From Clitoria ternatea (taxonomy: Eukaryota > Streptophyta > Magnoliopsida > Fabales > Fabaceae): a stretch of DNA of 64,000 nucleotides. The stretch covers positions 41,492,501 to 41,556,500 of the forward strand of contig CM075674.1 of NCBI GenBank assembly GCA_037962975.1, given 5' to 3'. The position numbers and the translations under genes were made by a program. Positions 48,793 to 60,477 of this stretch are shown here, piece by piece (position 1 is the first letter of the stretch; every line of letters begins with the position of its first letter). The notes beneath the pieces were generated by a model. It did no database searches. It saw nothing but the letters and a program-made list of their open reading frames with translations, and was not told where the DNA came from.

Positions 48793-51433
48793 ATGTATGG
48801 GAGAGGTTTTGCTAGCTCGAGCCATATTGGCCTTAGGGGAAGAGGAGGAAGAGCCTTGTCTCGAGCTCCCTCAAGTCGTGGTGGGAGGATCCCTGTGATC
48901 TCCTTCTCAAAGCCACTTCATTCAGAGAGGGAGGCGTCGCCCTACTCAAGGCGAAGGGTGATAATACCCTCTTCAGAATCCTCTTCTAGTGAGAGTGAGG
49001 AGAGCGTTGATTTATACCTCTCTGATGATGTGAGTTTTTACCGCAGCTTGAAGGCTTTTAAATTAGCTGTAAAGAAGATGACCGGAGAAAACACCTTTAG
49101 TGGTGGAGCACCTTCTCAACAGTATATCTTGAAGACAGCTTCCGGGCTGTGTAATGTAGTTGCACACCGGATTGACTGGGTGAAGTTCCAACAGAAACGT
49201 CCATATAGCTGGGTGGCTGATGAATTTCGCGACACACCGTCCATCCATGCTAGGGAGGACGGAGCAAGGTTGGAGCCTCGCTTCACCGTCTTTAAAAAGG
49301 AAAAATACAAGGAGCGTTTTATGGTGTTGGCTCCCCTTCCTTCAGAACGGATATGCCATATGCCGGATGAGAGGTCAATATACATGTATGACTTCCTCTT
49401 TTTGAATTTAGGTGTACGCCTTCCTTTGACAAAATTTTAAATGGGGGTCTTGAGGTTTTTGGACTACGCCCCCTCTCAACTTCACCCTAACGGATGGGGG
49501 TTGATCCGTTCTCTTGAAGTGCTTGGGGAGCACTTCAACTTCACGCCGACGGTCGCTATGCTTTTCTATTTCACACAAGTGGTCCGTCGTGCAAATAGGG
49601 AGAAGGGAGGAGTAAGTTTGATAACCCTCCGGACTCACTCCGAGATCATCAACTTTGAGTCCTACACCGACTCCGCCAAAGTTGATGGGCGTTCCTTCAA
49701 ATCTTATTTCACCAGGATCCGTGTTAAGCCTGAGGATCCAATTTTTTGGTTAAACAAAGAAGAAATAAATGAATTTCCTGTGGCCTGGACCCATGAGCAT
49801 TTTTTATTGACCTCCCAGGCCTATTATACTGAGGAGGATGAATTATCACCAACTTCGATATCCGTCCTGTTTGCTCTGAAAGCCCACACCACCGCGCATA
49901 AATCCTTCTCCTGTCGGCGCTTGTTAGGGTCAAAAACTACTCGCGAGGAATATTTGCGTAATTTCCTATCATTTCCTGTTGTTGTCGTTCTTCATATATC
50001 TTGAAATCTTCTATTATTAATTACCTTCCTATTTTGATTATACAGTTGAGATCGAAACAGAATCCGAGGAGATGAATAAATTGAAATCGCTAAAGGCTGG
50101 AGGACAGTCTGTGGCTGCCGAAAATATCATCCAGCCAAAGCGGAATTCCAAGAAGAGCACCAATGAAACCATCATCCTGACTTCCTCTGCTGGCGATGAT
50201 ATCCCCCTGATAGAGGGTGAATCTGAGAATCCTGCCTCCGGAGTTGAAAAGAAGAAGACCGGAGAAGGGAAAAAGAAGATAAAGCACGATATCTCCCAGC
50301 AGATGGAGTCACAGCCCCCTCCTAGTAAAAAGGCTAAAACTTCTGATGGAGGGACCGGTGTTGAGGCTTCAAAAGGGAAAAAGTCAGAGAGGCCAGCTTC
50401 GGGTGTCCCCAGTGACACCGTTAGTTTCGGTGCCAGACCAATAACTACTTACTTTGCGCCCAGGGTTTCTTGCCCCCCTCCAGGCAACTCCAATCTTGCC
50501 CCATACCTAGAGTATGAGGGTCCAGTACCTGAGTGCATCCCTGATTCTCCGTACAAGCTAAAGACTTCGTTAGAGCCTGGAGAAATAACTCAAGCTTGTG
50601 ACGCCGAACAGTGGCAATTGGCTGAACTGTCCGGTCTTCTGAGGTCGGTTCGCAGGCTGTCGGAAGATAATGAAAGACTTAGCAAATTGTCAGGCAAGGT
50701 TAACGACCTTACCGTTGCCTCGACAAAGGACAGGACGAACATTCTTCGCTTGGAAAGTCGGTTGAAGGCTTCCAAGGAAGAAGGGGATCAAAAAGATGAA
50801 GAAATCTCCAGGCTAAAATATCTTGTTAACGAGCTGGAGGCTCAAGTACTTGATCAGAAAAAAGTCAATTTCGACCTCCATGCCAGCCTCTATATGGAGA
50901 AGGAACATTGTGCCAAGTTAGGAGAGGAATTGAAGGCAAACAAGATCGTCTACTCCCAAGGAGCTGAAGACTGGGCTCGTAGGGAAAAGGAGCTGCTCTT
51001 AGAGATTGAGAGTTTAAAGTTGGCGAGTTCGAATGACGACGTTAACGCTCTGAAAGCGGATTTGACTGCTGCCAACGCCCGAGCGAAAGAGGCTATGGAT
51101 ATTTATGTCCAAGCAGTCGAGGAATCTTTTGGGTTGGCTGTACGTCAGATTCAATACCGGAATCCTAATGTGGAACTTAATTTAAACGGTATTGATCCGT
51201 TTTATGAGTTTCATGGAGGGAAACTCGTAGCTGTTGTTGACGATCGTCAGGAGGATCTGCCAAACACTAAGTATGAGCTGGCTCCTCTTCCCGAAGGCCA
51301 GTCAATGGGGCCTTCTCTCCTGGTTTCTATCCCCAAGCGGACCAACAACGAAGGAACTACTCCTGGTGATGGGGGAAGCGAGGCCGGAGGTAAAGGCAAA
51401 GGAAAGGGCGGAGAGACAAGTCAACAAAGATAG
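48793..51433 (+). pseudogene. Antisense extra gene, copy 2 (gypsy-type 'Transposase_28' family); one nonsense codon
   Basis: CDS 48793-49957 plus 50046-51433 gives 851 codons with a single internal stop, TAA at 49438-49440, where copy 1 has CAG. Order: R/G/S-rich basic N-terminus (residues 1-60), Ser/Glu-rich acidic patch, core domain with PLPSERICH and YAPSQLHPNGWGLIR (about 190-385), intron, Lys-rich segment, a long coiled coil (about 560-740, DNERLSKLSGKVNDL onwards), and a conserved tail with YRNPNVELNLNGIDPFYEF and PLPEGQSMGP. The end is GKGKGKGG. Damage is complementary to copy 1: there the first exon is intact and the second broken; here nearly the reverse. Relative to gag-pol the gene runs antisense. 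Confidence 0.85.
49958..50045 (+). other. Intron in antisense gene copy 2 (88 bp)
   Basis: TTGC|GTAATTTCC...TTGATTATACAG|TTGAGATCG, phase 1, at the same codon as in copy 1. The spliced frame reads EEYLLEIETES. Confidence 0.75.
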
Positions 51434-51535
51434 TGCCTTCCTTGTCTTATAGCTTTTATTGAATCAAATCTGCTGTGTTCCGGGATCAGCTCTGGATTAC
51501 TGAATCAATTCACTTGTGTATTTCGGGATTTAATC

Positions 51536-51541
51536 AATAAA
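51536..51541 (+). terminator. Poly(A) signal, antisense copy 2
   Basis: AATAAA about 100 bp after the stop, downstream of the shared TGTGTTCCGGGATCA. Confidence 0.6.
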
Positions 51542-51994
51542 ATGACAACGTCTTTTACAAGTACTTCGATAAAATCATTGTATGTGTAATGAACTAATCC
51601 GGATTTAGATGCGTAGAAACTAAATCGGATAGCAACAAACAAGTATTGTCCCCATGTATGGATTCTTTCAATAACTAAAGGCTTGGTCTGATACAAAAGA
51701 TAGAATATCTTTTGTTGTATTAATATTGTAGTGTGATGAATTTGTTTACTTAAATCACACGTTTGGCATACATAAGCCTGGTAAAAAGTGTACCTTAATC
51801 TATGATGATTAGGTTTTCGATTATAAGTACCATAATGGGGACTGCCATCGTGAGGAAATGCGTTATCATCATGAGGATGGTTTGCAGTGTTAGTCTTGAG
51901 AGGAAGTAATCGTGAGGACGTTTTACTAAGTGTTCATCCTTTGAAATACTCACTAGCCATTCGATACTGTCCCCAAGCATTATTGGGTGATCAG

Positions 51995-53150
51995 TTCCGA
52001 GTGAACATTTGACTTTGAATAAATGATTCCAAGTAAATGTTCGACTCTGAGTGATTGACTCCGAGTGAGGCTGGTTCTGGCCATGTCACCTGGGAAATTC
52101 CATTACCCCTCGTGTTGCTCAGTAAAAGCAAGTACATTTTATCTGAGTCTTATTTTTATGTCAAGGATGGGTACTTTGTCTTGAACAAATTCCGAGTGAT
52201 ACTTCCGAGTGGAAGTTCTTCTGAGCGAGAACTTTGAGTGGGAGCTCTTCTGAGTGAGAGCTCCGAGTGGAAGCTCTCAGATTAATTCTTTCTGAGTAAA
52301 AGGTTCCGATTGAACCTTCCTGGGTGGAAGGTTCCGAGTGATCCTTCAACCGCACTCGGTTTAATTGTACTCACTACACTCGGAGTTCAGTTTAGTCTTA
52401 CAATCCGAGTTTTCATTCAGGCTCGAGTTTTCTGAGTGCAAATTTTCCTGAGTGGAATATTTCCGAGTGGGCCACTTTAGGGAAGTACCTTTGATCAGAG
52501 GAAGGTTCTGACTTTGAATGAATACGTTTCGGGTAGTAATATTCCCGAGTAAATAATTGCTGATTGAAACTTCGAAGTGAAATATTTTCGACTTAAAGAA
52601 TTCACGAGTCAGACACTAAATTTGAAGTGTTTCCGAGTAAGGAATTCTAAGGAAAAGTATTTCCGAGCAAAGTTAATAAGAATGATTATTGATTCTTCGC
52701 GAGTCGGATTTTAATAAAATATTACCGACTGAAGAATTTTAAGAGTCTAGCTTCGAACTTTGATGTGTTTCCGAGTAAGGAATTCCAAGGGAAAGTACTT
52801 CTCAGCGATTTTGAATAATCTCCGAGTGTGACTCTTTAGCATGAGATTACACTAAGTGAAACACATCTGAATAAGATAGCTCCGAGTGAAGCATTTCTGA
52901 ACGGGATACTCTTGAATGAAACATTTCTGAGCGGGATATAACCGAGCGAAATATCTCTGATTCTCGCATGGCATGGCACCGAGTGGAAAATTTTACCGAC
53001 TGAAATGCTTCGGGTGAAAACGCCTCAGATAGGGGCATACCCGAGTGAATTATTCTTGAGTCAGAATTCATGAGTCGGGCTTCGATAAAACATTGCTGAC
53101 TAGAGAATTCATGATCCTGACTTTGAAGTTAAAATGTTTCCAAATAAGGA
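51995..53150. repeat. CCGAGTG word array inside the Tat-type element
   Basis: Dozens of TCCGAGTG, TTCTGAGTG and TTCCGAGTAA words at irregular 15-45 bp spacing, with GGAAGCTCT-type filler. This is the reverse complement of the CACTCGG word of the Athila LTRs. On the element's sense strand it reads CACTCGG. Confidence 0.85.
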
Positions 53151-53204
53151 ATTTCAAGAGAAAGTATTACCAATTGAAGAATTTCCAGGAGAAGTGCTTC
53201 TGGG

Positions 53205-53930
53205 AAATTTAGAGTTCGGTGTAACTTACTTGTTGTATTTGGAGTTCGGTTTGATCCTACAGTCCAAGCCTTCAGTTGGGATTCGGTTTGATCCTACAAC
53301 CCATGTTCTTCAATGGCGTTCGGTTTAATCCTACTAACCGTTCTTCAATCGGTGTTGGATTTTACCCATTCACCATACTTGTCAATCTACTCGGGGTTCT
53401 GCGTGGTCTTGAAGAAGAACCAGCTTACTGCGCCTAAGCCTTCACTCGGTGTTGGATTTTACCCATTCACCGTTCTTCTTCAATCGGTGTTGGATTTTAC
53501 CCATTCACCGTTCTTCACCTACGTTCAGCCAAACCTACTAGTCATACTCGGAGTTCGGTTCAATCCTACAATCCAAGTCTTCGACACGGGGTTTGGATCA
53601 GGGCTAATCCTGAACCTACTGCGCCCGTTACTCGGGGTTCAGCGTGGTCTTGAAGAAGAACCAGCTTACTGCGCCCAAGCCTTCTCCGGTGTTCGGCCAT
53701 ACCTACTAACCGTACTTGGAGTTCGGTTTAGTCCTACAATCCAAGCCTTCAACGGTGTTCAGCCAAACTTACTAACTGTACCCAGAGTTCGGTTTAATCC
53801 TACAATCTGGGCCTTCGAATGGGGTTCGGTACAGCCTTATGAAAAGGTCTGATCCTACTGCGCCCTTTTCCTGGGATTCGGTATGGTCTTTGCAAGGGGA
53901 CCAATCCTACTGTGCCCAGGTCTTCAATTA
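53205..53930. repeat. TTCGGTTT-type tandem repeat array
   Basis: Interleaved repeats of GAGTTCGGTTTAATCCTAC, AATCCAAGCCTTC, GGTGTTGGATTTTACCCATTCACCG and TGGTCTTGAAGAAGAACCAG. Periods vary between about 55 and 120 bp. A 179-codon frame (53313-53852) follows the repeat and is not called a gene. Confidence 0.8.
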
Positions 53931-53942
53931 TTCACACATATT

Positions 53943-53995
53943 TGAGGAGTTACATCGTGAACTACAGAATAGGTAGTTGAGATCATCCGTCCTGA
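53943..53995. repeat. Fifth hairpin unit, diverged
   Basis: Inner stem AACTAC (53960-53965) / GTAGTT (53973-53978) with the same 7 nt loop AGAATAG. Two stem pairs differ from the other units on both sides at once. The outer stem is partly lost. Confidence 0.8.
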
Positions 53996-54185
53996 AAACG
54001 TTTGTGCACGCCGGATAGATTGAAAATCATAGCATAAGAAAAACTCGAAAGAGTTAAGTTGGTGTATGAGATTCTTATTTAAAAAAATAAGAATTACAAT
54101 AAAAACGTAGCTGGGATCATGATATAAAGATTTCTCCGTTGAACAATCTCAAGTGAGGAGAGAAGAGTTTGTATCGTTCCAGCAG

Positions 54186-57100
54186 CTAGCTGTAATAAAT
54201 GCGCAAGTTCTGGGTATTCCATTTGTTTCGGATTGGAGTGCCATCAAGGTTTTCAAGGCGGTAAGAGCCTTTGCCAGCAATCTCGGATACCCTGTATGGG
54301 CCTTCCCAGTTTGGGGCTAGTTTGCCTTGATGAGCGAATTTGTTTCCCACACTTGCTTTCCTCAAAACCAAATCTCCAATGTTGAAAGTCCTTGATTGGA
54401 CTCGTTTGTTGTATCGAAGGGCGACTTTGGCTTTGAATGCCTGATCTCTAATGAATACGTCTTCTCTGAGTTCTTGTATGACATCCATTTTTGATGCCAA
54501 GTTAACGTTATTGCTTTCTTCAGAGAAGTACTTGACCCTAGTAGAAGCAATTTGCAGTTCCACAGGTATCATTGCCTCCACCCCATAGGTCAGGCGATAT
54601 AGGGATTCATTGGTGGAAGAATGAGGCGTTGTCCGATATGCCCAAAGGACGTGGCACAACTGGTCTGTCCATCCGCCCTTGGCCTCACCAAGAGGTTTCT
54701 TCAGTCCTTTCAGCACCTCCCTGTTGGTCACTTCAGCTTGGCCGTTACTTTGGGGATGTTCGACGGAGGAAAATATCTGGGTTATTCCTAACCCCTCGAG
54801 TAAATCTGTAAATTTTCTGTCCGTGAATTGGGTGCCATTGTCTGTGATAACCCATGCTGGGACTTCGAATCGTGTTATAATATTTTCATACATAAAATGA
54901 CGAGTTCGGGCTGAAGTAATATGCACCACCGGCTCTGCTTTAATCCACTTAGTGAAATAATCGACCCCTACAATAAGATATTTGATGCCCCCAGGAGCAG
55001 TTGGGAAAGGGCCTAAAATATCCAATCCCCATTGGTAGAACGGCCATGGAACGGCGGATGTGAAGAGCTCTTCTGCCGGTGTATGGTGAAGATTAGAGAA
55101 TTTTTGGCAGACATCGCATTTCTTGACAAAGTCAATGGAGTCCTGGTTCATCGTGGGCCACCAATATCCCGCTCTGAGGATTTTTCTCATCAGACTTCTT
55201 CCTCCGGCATGGTGCCCACATTGTCCTTCATGCACTTCCTCCATTACTCCTTGTACCTCATTCTCTCTCAGACAAATTAAGTAAGGTACGGAGAGTGCCC
55301 TTCTGTAAAGGTTACCATCAATCATAGTGAAGTATGGCAATTCCATCCTTATCCTTTTCTTTTCCTTCTCATCTGTAGGCAACTGCCCGTTGGCCAAATA
55401 ACGGATGTAGGGGGCTATCCATGTGTCACCGTAAAGGGAATTGGTCATTATGGCATTTAGAGAAGGGAAAAGAGGAATGCTGGGTGATGTCAGTGTGCTC
55501 TGGACCAACGTTGTGGTGCTGCCTGGCCTTTTGGTGCTTGCCAATCTAGAAAGTATATCCGCTCTGGTATTCTCTTCGCGTGGAACATGTTTAAATTCTA
55601 TTTTTGAGAATTTTTCTCTCAACTCCTTGACACAGTTTAAGTACAATTAGAGTTGAGGCTCACGAGCTTGATAATCTCCCAAGATCTGTGAAATCACGAG
55701 TTGTGAATCACTGCAGAGTGTCGCCTCAGAAGCTCCGATGTCAATCGCAGCTCGTAGCCCAGCTAAGCAAGCTTCGTATTCAGCTTGGTTGTTGGAAGTT
55801 TTGAAATTAAAACGAAGGGAGATCTCCAAGTGTACTCCGTCATCACTTTCAAGAACTACACCTGTACCAGAGCCCCTTTGATTCGATGAACCATCAACAT
55901 AGATGGTCCAATGAACACGAGGTGTAGCTGGATCTATCCCTGTCATTTCCACAATAAAATCGGCTAGGACCTGAGCTTTAATAGTGCCTCGAGGTTCATA
56001 GGATATATCAAACTCTGAGAGTTCAATGGACCATTTGATCATCCTACCAGCGAGGTCAGGCTTGATTAACACAGAGCGGAGTGGTAGGTCCGTCCTTACC
56101 ATGATTGGATGGGCATGGAAATATGGACGTAACCGTCAAGAGGCCCAAACAACAACGAGGGCGGCCTTTTCAATCTTTTGATACCGGATCTCAGCACCTT
56201 GTAATGTTTTACTGGTGAAGTAGACCGGCCTCTGTCCATCAGGAGTTTCCTTTACTAAGGCTACGCCCAAAGCTTCATATGAAATAGCCAAGTATAGGAT
56301 GAGCGTGTCCTCGGGGTCAGGCTTCATTAGAATAGGAGGTTTGGACAACACCTCCTTAAGCTCTTGAAATGCTTGTTCTTGTTCCTGTCCCCACTCAAAC
56401 TTCTTGGACTTCTTCAGCACTTTATATAGAGGAAGTGATCTGTGAGCCATCTTTGGCATGAACCGTGCTAAGGCTGCTACTTTACCATTCAGGGATTAGA
56501 CTTCCCTCAGATTTTTCGGGCTCTGCATATTGAGAATCGTTTGGCACTTCCCTGGGTTGGCCTCGATACCGCGTTGAGTTAACATGAAACCCAAAAACTT
56601 CCCAGCTGAGACAGTGAAAGTGTATTTCAATGGGTTTATCCTCATGTTAAATTCTCTCAAGCGGGTAAACACATGGCGTAGGTCTTCAATATAATCACCT
56701 CCAACCGGTGTCTTAGCTATAATGTCATCGATGTATACCTCGACAAGCTTGGTGTGCATGCCCTCAAACACCTTATTGATCATGCGCTGGTATGTGGCCC
56801 CAGTATTCTTCAGGCTGAAGGGCATAACGGTGTAGCAAAAGACACCACGATCATTGATGAAAGTTGTCTTCTCTTGATCCTCCTCGCACATCAAAATTTG
56901 GTTGTAACCTGAGTATGCATCCATGAAGCTCAGGTACTGATAGCCAGAAGAATCATCTACCATCCGATCTATGTTAGGAAGAGGATAAGGATCCTTTGGA
57001 CAACAACGGTTAAGGTCCACATAATCAATGCACATTCTCCATTTACCATTAGCTTTTTGGACCATTACTACATTTGAAAGCGAAGAGGAATAACGGATTT

Positions 57101-59663
57101 CCTTGACAAATCCGGCCTTCAGTAATTCCTCAGTTTGTTGACAAGCTGCTTTCTGTTTCTCTGGTCCCAATCTTCTCTTCTTTTGGGCAACCGGTCTCGT
57201 CTCTGGGTAGACGGATAATTTGTGACAGCAGAAAGCAGGATCTATGCCAGGCATATTGGATGCAGTCCATGCAAAAAGATCTTTAAACTCCTGAAGAAGC
57301 GTCAACAGTCACTGCTCCATTTCTGTTTCTAGCTTGTCATTAATATGGGTGACCTTTTCTGGAGAATCTCCCAATACGATGTCCCTGGAACTTCCATCTG
57401 GCGTGGGCTTTGATGGGTTGGACAGATCAATGTTCAACTCCGCCCTAGGGTCCAGATCGACAAGGCTCACAGAACCAGCAGCTGTCCCACAATCGTTGAG
57501 CTTCCTCTTTTTGTTGGATGCCTCCAATTTAGTCATATTCAGGCTCAGGTTGTAACAATACCTGGCCATCTCTTGGTCACCTCGGATGGATGAAACAGCA
57601 TTGTCCTTATCGATAAACTTGATAAAGAGGTGTGGAGTTGACACGACTGCCTCCATAGCATTCAAGGTGGGGTGGCCTATGATGTCGTTGAATGGTGACT
57701 CAACATCAATCACCAGCACTCTGGATTTAACCGTTCTGGCCCCTGGCTCACCTTCAAAAGAGATAAGGGTGTCAAGGTACCCCTTTGTTGGTTACTTTGC
57801 ACTATTAAATGTTGTTAGTTCCTGTGTGTAAGGCTGTAAGTCTGAGTCATTAAAACTCATTCTCTTAAAGCAATTATAAAAAATAACATCACAGGAACTT
57901 CCCTGGTCAACAAGGATTCTTCGGACATCCTTGTTGGCTATCACTGTAACGATGACTACAACATCGTCTCCACCAGGAACGGTTGGACCAAAATCCTCAT
58001 CAGAGAATGAAATTACTGGAGCTTCAACCCCTCCTCTGTAAGGACGATTGTCTCTAACTTTTCCTTGTACAGACAGAATCATTCTACGATGATTCATACG
58101 GGCTATAATTGAAGCTCCTCCCCCAGCGAACCCTCCAGCGATCATATCAATGACTTCACGCCGGCCTTGACGCTGTTGTTGAGGCATGTCATCTCTGTGT
58201 GCTATGTCTTCAGTCATTGCACCTTTCTGTTTCTCTGCAGCAGAGAACTTTCTAACCGGATTACGGCTATTGTCATCCCCTTCGTCTGGATCTTTTTCCC
58301 TTTTCTCATTCCGATCTACCCTGTCAAAGGATTTTTCTTTGAACAGGTATTGCTTTAGTTTGCCTTCTCTAATTAACGTTTCGACTGCGTTTTTTAGAGC
58401 TTGGCATTCATCAGTGGAATGACCTGTCTGTTCATGAAAATCGCAGTACTTACGGGGATTCCCTGGTCTTTTCACAGGGGCTGGCCTTCTAATGCCATAG
58501 ATGCTGAATGCTGGCCATCCTACCTCTCTCAAAATCTGAGATGGCCTGGCCATCAGAGGTGCATTATGGCTAAAGGAATTAACACGTCTTTCTCAACGTT
58601 GAGGAGAGGAGTTGTTAACTTTGGGGTTGTTGAACGGCCTCTCCATGCGTTCTGACCTCATCTTCTCCTTATCTCTCCGCGGTTATGAAGATGGTGCTAG
58701 TGGTTTTTTCTTCACAGCCATAGCCTCTAAGTGCATCTCTATACCCACATATTTCGAGGCTTTCTTCATGAAATCCTCAAATGTTGTTGGCGGGCTTTTT
58801 GCTAGTGAGAGAGTGAAGGCTGATCCTGGCTGCAATGCCTCGATAACAATATGGAGCTTAATGGACTCTGTAAGGTTAGGAACCAGAGATGCTTCCTTGT
58901 AAAACCTCTTCAGGAAATCCTTTAAAGTTTCATTCTCACCTTGCTTGATTTGGGCTAAAGTATGAGATGTCCTGGGAACATCTCTAGAGATGACAAAGTG
59001 AGTTTCAAAAACAGCTGCCATTTCAGCCCAAGAATCTATGGATCCTGAAGGTAAACCTTTAAACCAGCCGACGGCCTCTTCTGACAATGTTCGTGCGAAC
59101 ATCCGACACATCACATCTTCGTCAGCCCCTAAGTACATGGCTTCAAATACGTAAGCATCAAGATGTTTAGTAGGATCAGTTTCGCCATTATACTTTCCAA
59201 TGGAGAGTGGCTGGGTGGTTTGCAGATGCTTGGGGATGTGTATACTCATAAGCCTCCTTGAAAAGGGAACTTTGAGCTTGTAAGTTACCGGGGGTGCTGT
59301 CTTTACCTCCCTCTTCCCTCTAGCAGCTCCATCATCAGAATCATGGGTCTGTTCTCTCCCCTCAAACGTAGGGATGTTTGAGTATTAGAGAGTTGTGGAT
59401 TTTTCTCCATCGGCTGTATGGTGTGTCCCATCAGTTTGGGATGTTGATTTCTCTCCTATGCTCTGTCTTTCACATTTTAACTCCACTAACTCCTCCATCA
59501 GTTTTCATATCATCTCATCTCTTGGATCGGATGCAGATACTTGCACCATTCTCCTTGAACTCCCAACAGGTGACTCAAAAACCAAGTGTCTGTTCACTAG
59601 TTGTTCTTGGGCCGTAACATCTTTTACCTGCCCATCAGATATGTTTCTTCCATTGCTTTCCAT
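54186..59663 (-). pseudogene. Tat-type gag-pol polyprotein, one frame with nine nonsense codons
   Basis: From ATG 59663 to the stop at 54186 there are 1,826 codons with no frameshift. Approximate residues: gag domain 150-270; C-x2-H-x4-H-x4-C knuckle (CDFHEQTGHSTDEC) 407-420; protease VDQGSS with Asp about 586; protease tail IIGHPTLNAM; reverse transcriptase 790-1060 with YIDD at 977-980; RNase H region; second RNase H with YVDGSS (Asp about 1257) and NNQAEYEA, as in Tat elements; integrase with HHCC zinc region and Asp1548, Asp1608, Glu1644 in DD35E spacing; then a C-terminal part with GPYRV. All catalytic residues I can check are present. Internal stops follow DEMI, STTL, APSS, SPQR, NSAK, EMEQ, LREV, VWAS and EPQL. 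Four are TGA, five TAA, none TAG. Confidence 0.93.
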
Positions 59664-59712
59664 GACGTAAAATCAGACTTTGTAAACGAGAGGTGGGAAT
59701 AACTTTATCGGG

Positions 59713-59729
59713 TCCCACTGGGCATGCCA
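59713..59729 (-). other. Primer binding site of the Tat-type element
   Basis: The sense strand reads TGGCATGCCCAGTGGGA, one base inside the 5' LTR. Position and TGG start fit a tRNA 3' end; I cannot name the tRNA. Confidence 0.6.
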
Positions 59730-59730
59730 A

Positions 59731-60472
59731 TGATTTGTCCTTAACCGGGGTCTAGAGATCCGGTGTTGAGACAATCATAAATAATAAGAAAATCACATCT
59801 CTGAAGATCGGTTATGTGAGTATCCAGTTTACGTATCTGATGTCTCTGTATGATAAGAGCGGATTGGGCATCCTGGAGGTCCTTCACACCGTCCTCACGC
59901 GTTGATGTGGGCGAAAGGTGGTGTCACCTACGAAGATTCTCCGACGCTCAAGTCAGTGATAATATTCCAAGTGAGGAATGTATTTCAGAGAGTAATTGTA
60001 AGTTGAAAAGTAGTCGAAGATCCCCCTCTCCATTGATGAAGAGAGTTCATATACCTGATTGGCTCGATATACGAGGATTCGTTAGTGGAGAACCACTAAC
60101 CTCCAATAATATTATAAATTATTATTTTATTGCGCACTTGCCAGGATGATTGGGTCAAGTGGCTATTTTATATTGAGCGTAGGGAGTGTAGGCTGGTCTT
60201 AGGGGACAAGTTGATCATTCTCGTGAGCAGATTTTGGCTCGTAGTGTGGGGAATTATTGATCGGTTCCTGTAGCAATGCCCTTTGTCTTCTGTATGGTGA
60301 CGTGTATGTTATCCGGTGTCATGGTGTTATCCTGGACAACCGGTATAGGGAGAGCGCCTGATACGGAATTAGAGTCCGGATGTATACCGATGACACCGGT
60401 TGCACGTTGGCAAACTGTCAAACACGTTGAAATATGTCTTGTAGAACGGATACCGGTATCGAGACCGGATCA
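59731..60472 (-). repeat. 5' LTR of the Tat-type element
   Basis: 742 bp, TGATT...GATCA, about 22 substitutions and no gaps against 43197-43938. On the sense strand this LTR would drive the genomic RNA. Confidence 0.95.
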
Positions 60473-60477
60473 AGTGG

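Larger units (their letters stand above)
43192..60477 (-). mobile_element. Complete Tat-type Ty3/gypsy retrotransposon with duplicated antisense gene
   Basis: The element proper is 43197-60472 (17,276 bp), flanked by the perfect duplication AGTGG (43192-43196, 60473-60477). Two 742 bp LTRs begin TGAT(C/T)TGTCC and end CCGGATCA. Sense is minus. Order in sense: 5' LTR (59731-60472), primer site, gag-pol (59663-54186), repeat arrays (53930-52000), two tandem antisense gene copies, polypurine tract, 3' LTR (43197-43938). Antisense extra genes between pol and the 3' LTR are known from Grande-type Tat-lineage elements; a tandem pair is the unusual part. I count about 22 substitutions between LTRs (~97% identity), so the insertion is young, perhaps around a million years at usual plant rates. 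Confidence 0.95.

Noticed and set aside
53313..53852. 179-codon plus-strand frame
   Set aside because: It follows the tandem repeat; the protein repeats the DNA period and has no recognisable domain.
54572..55280. Plus-strand frames opposite integrase
   Set aside because: Shadows of the conserved minus-strand integrase frame.
57792..58553. Separate short genes along 54186-59249 on the minus strand
   Set aside because: All lie in one frame of a single gag-pol polyprotein, split only by nonsense codons.
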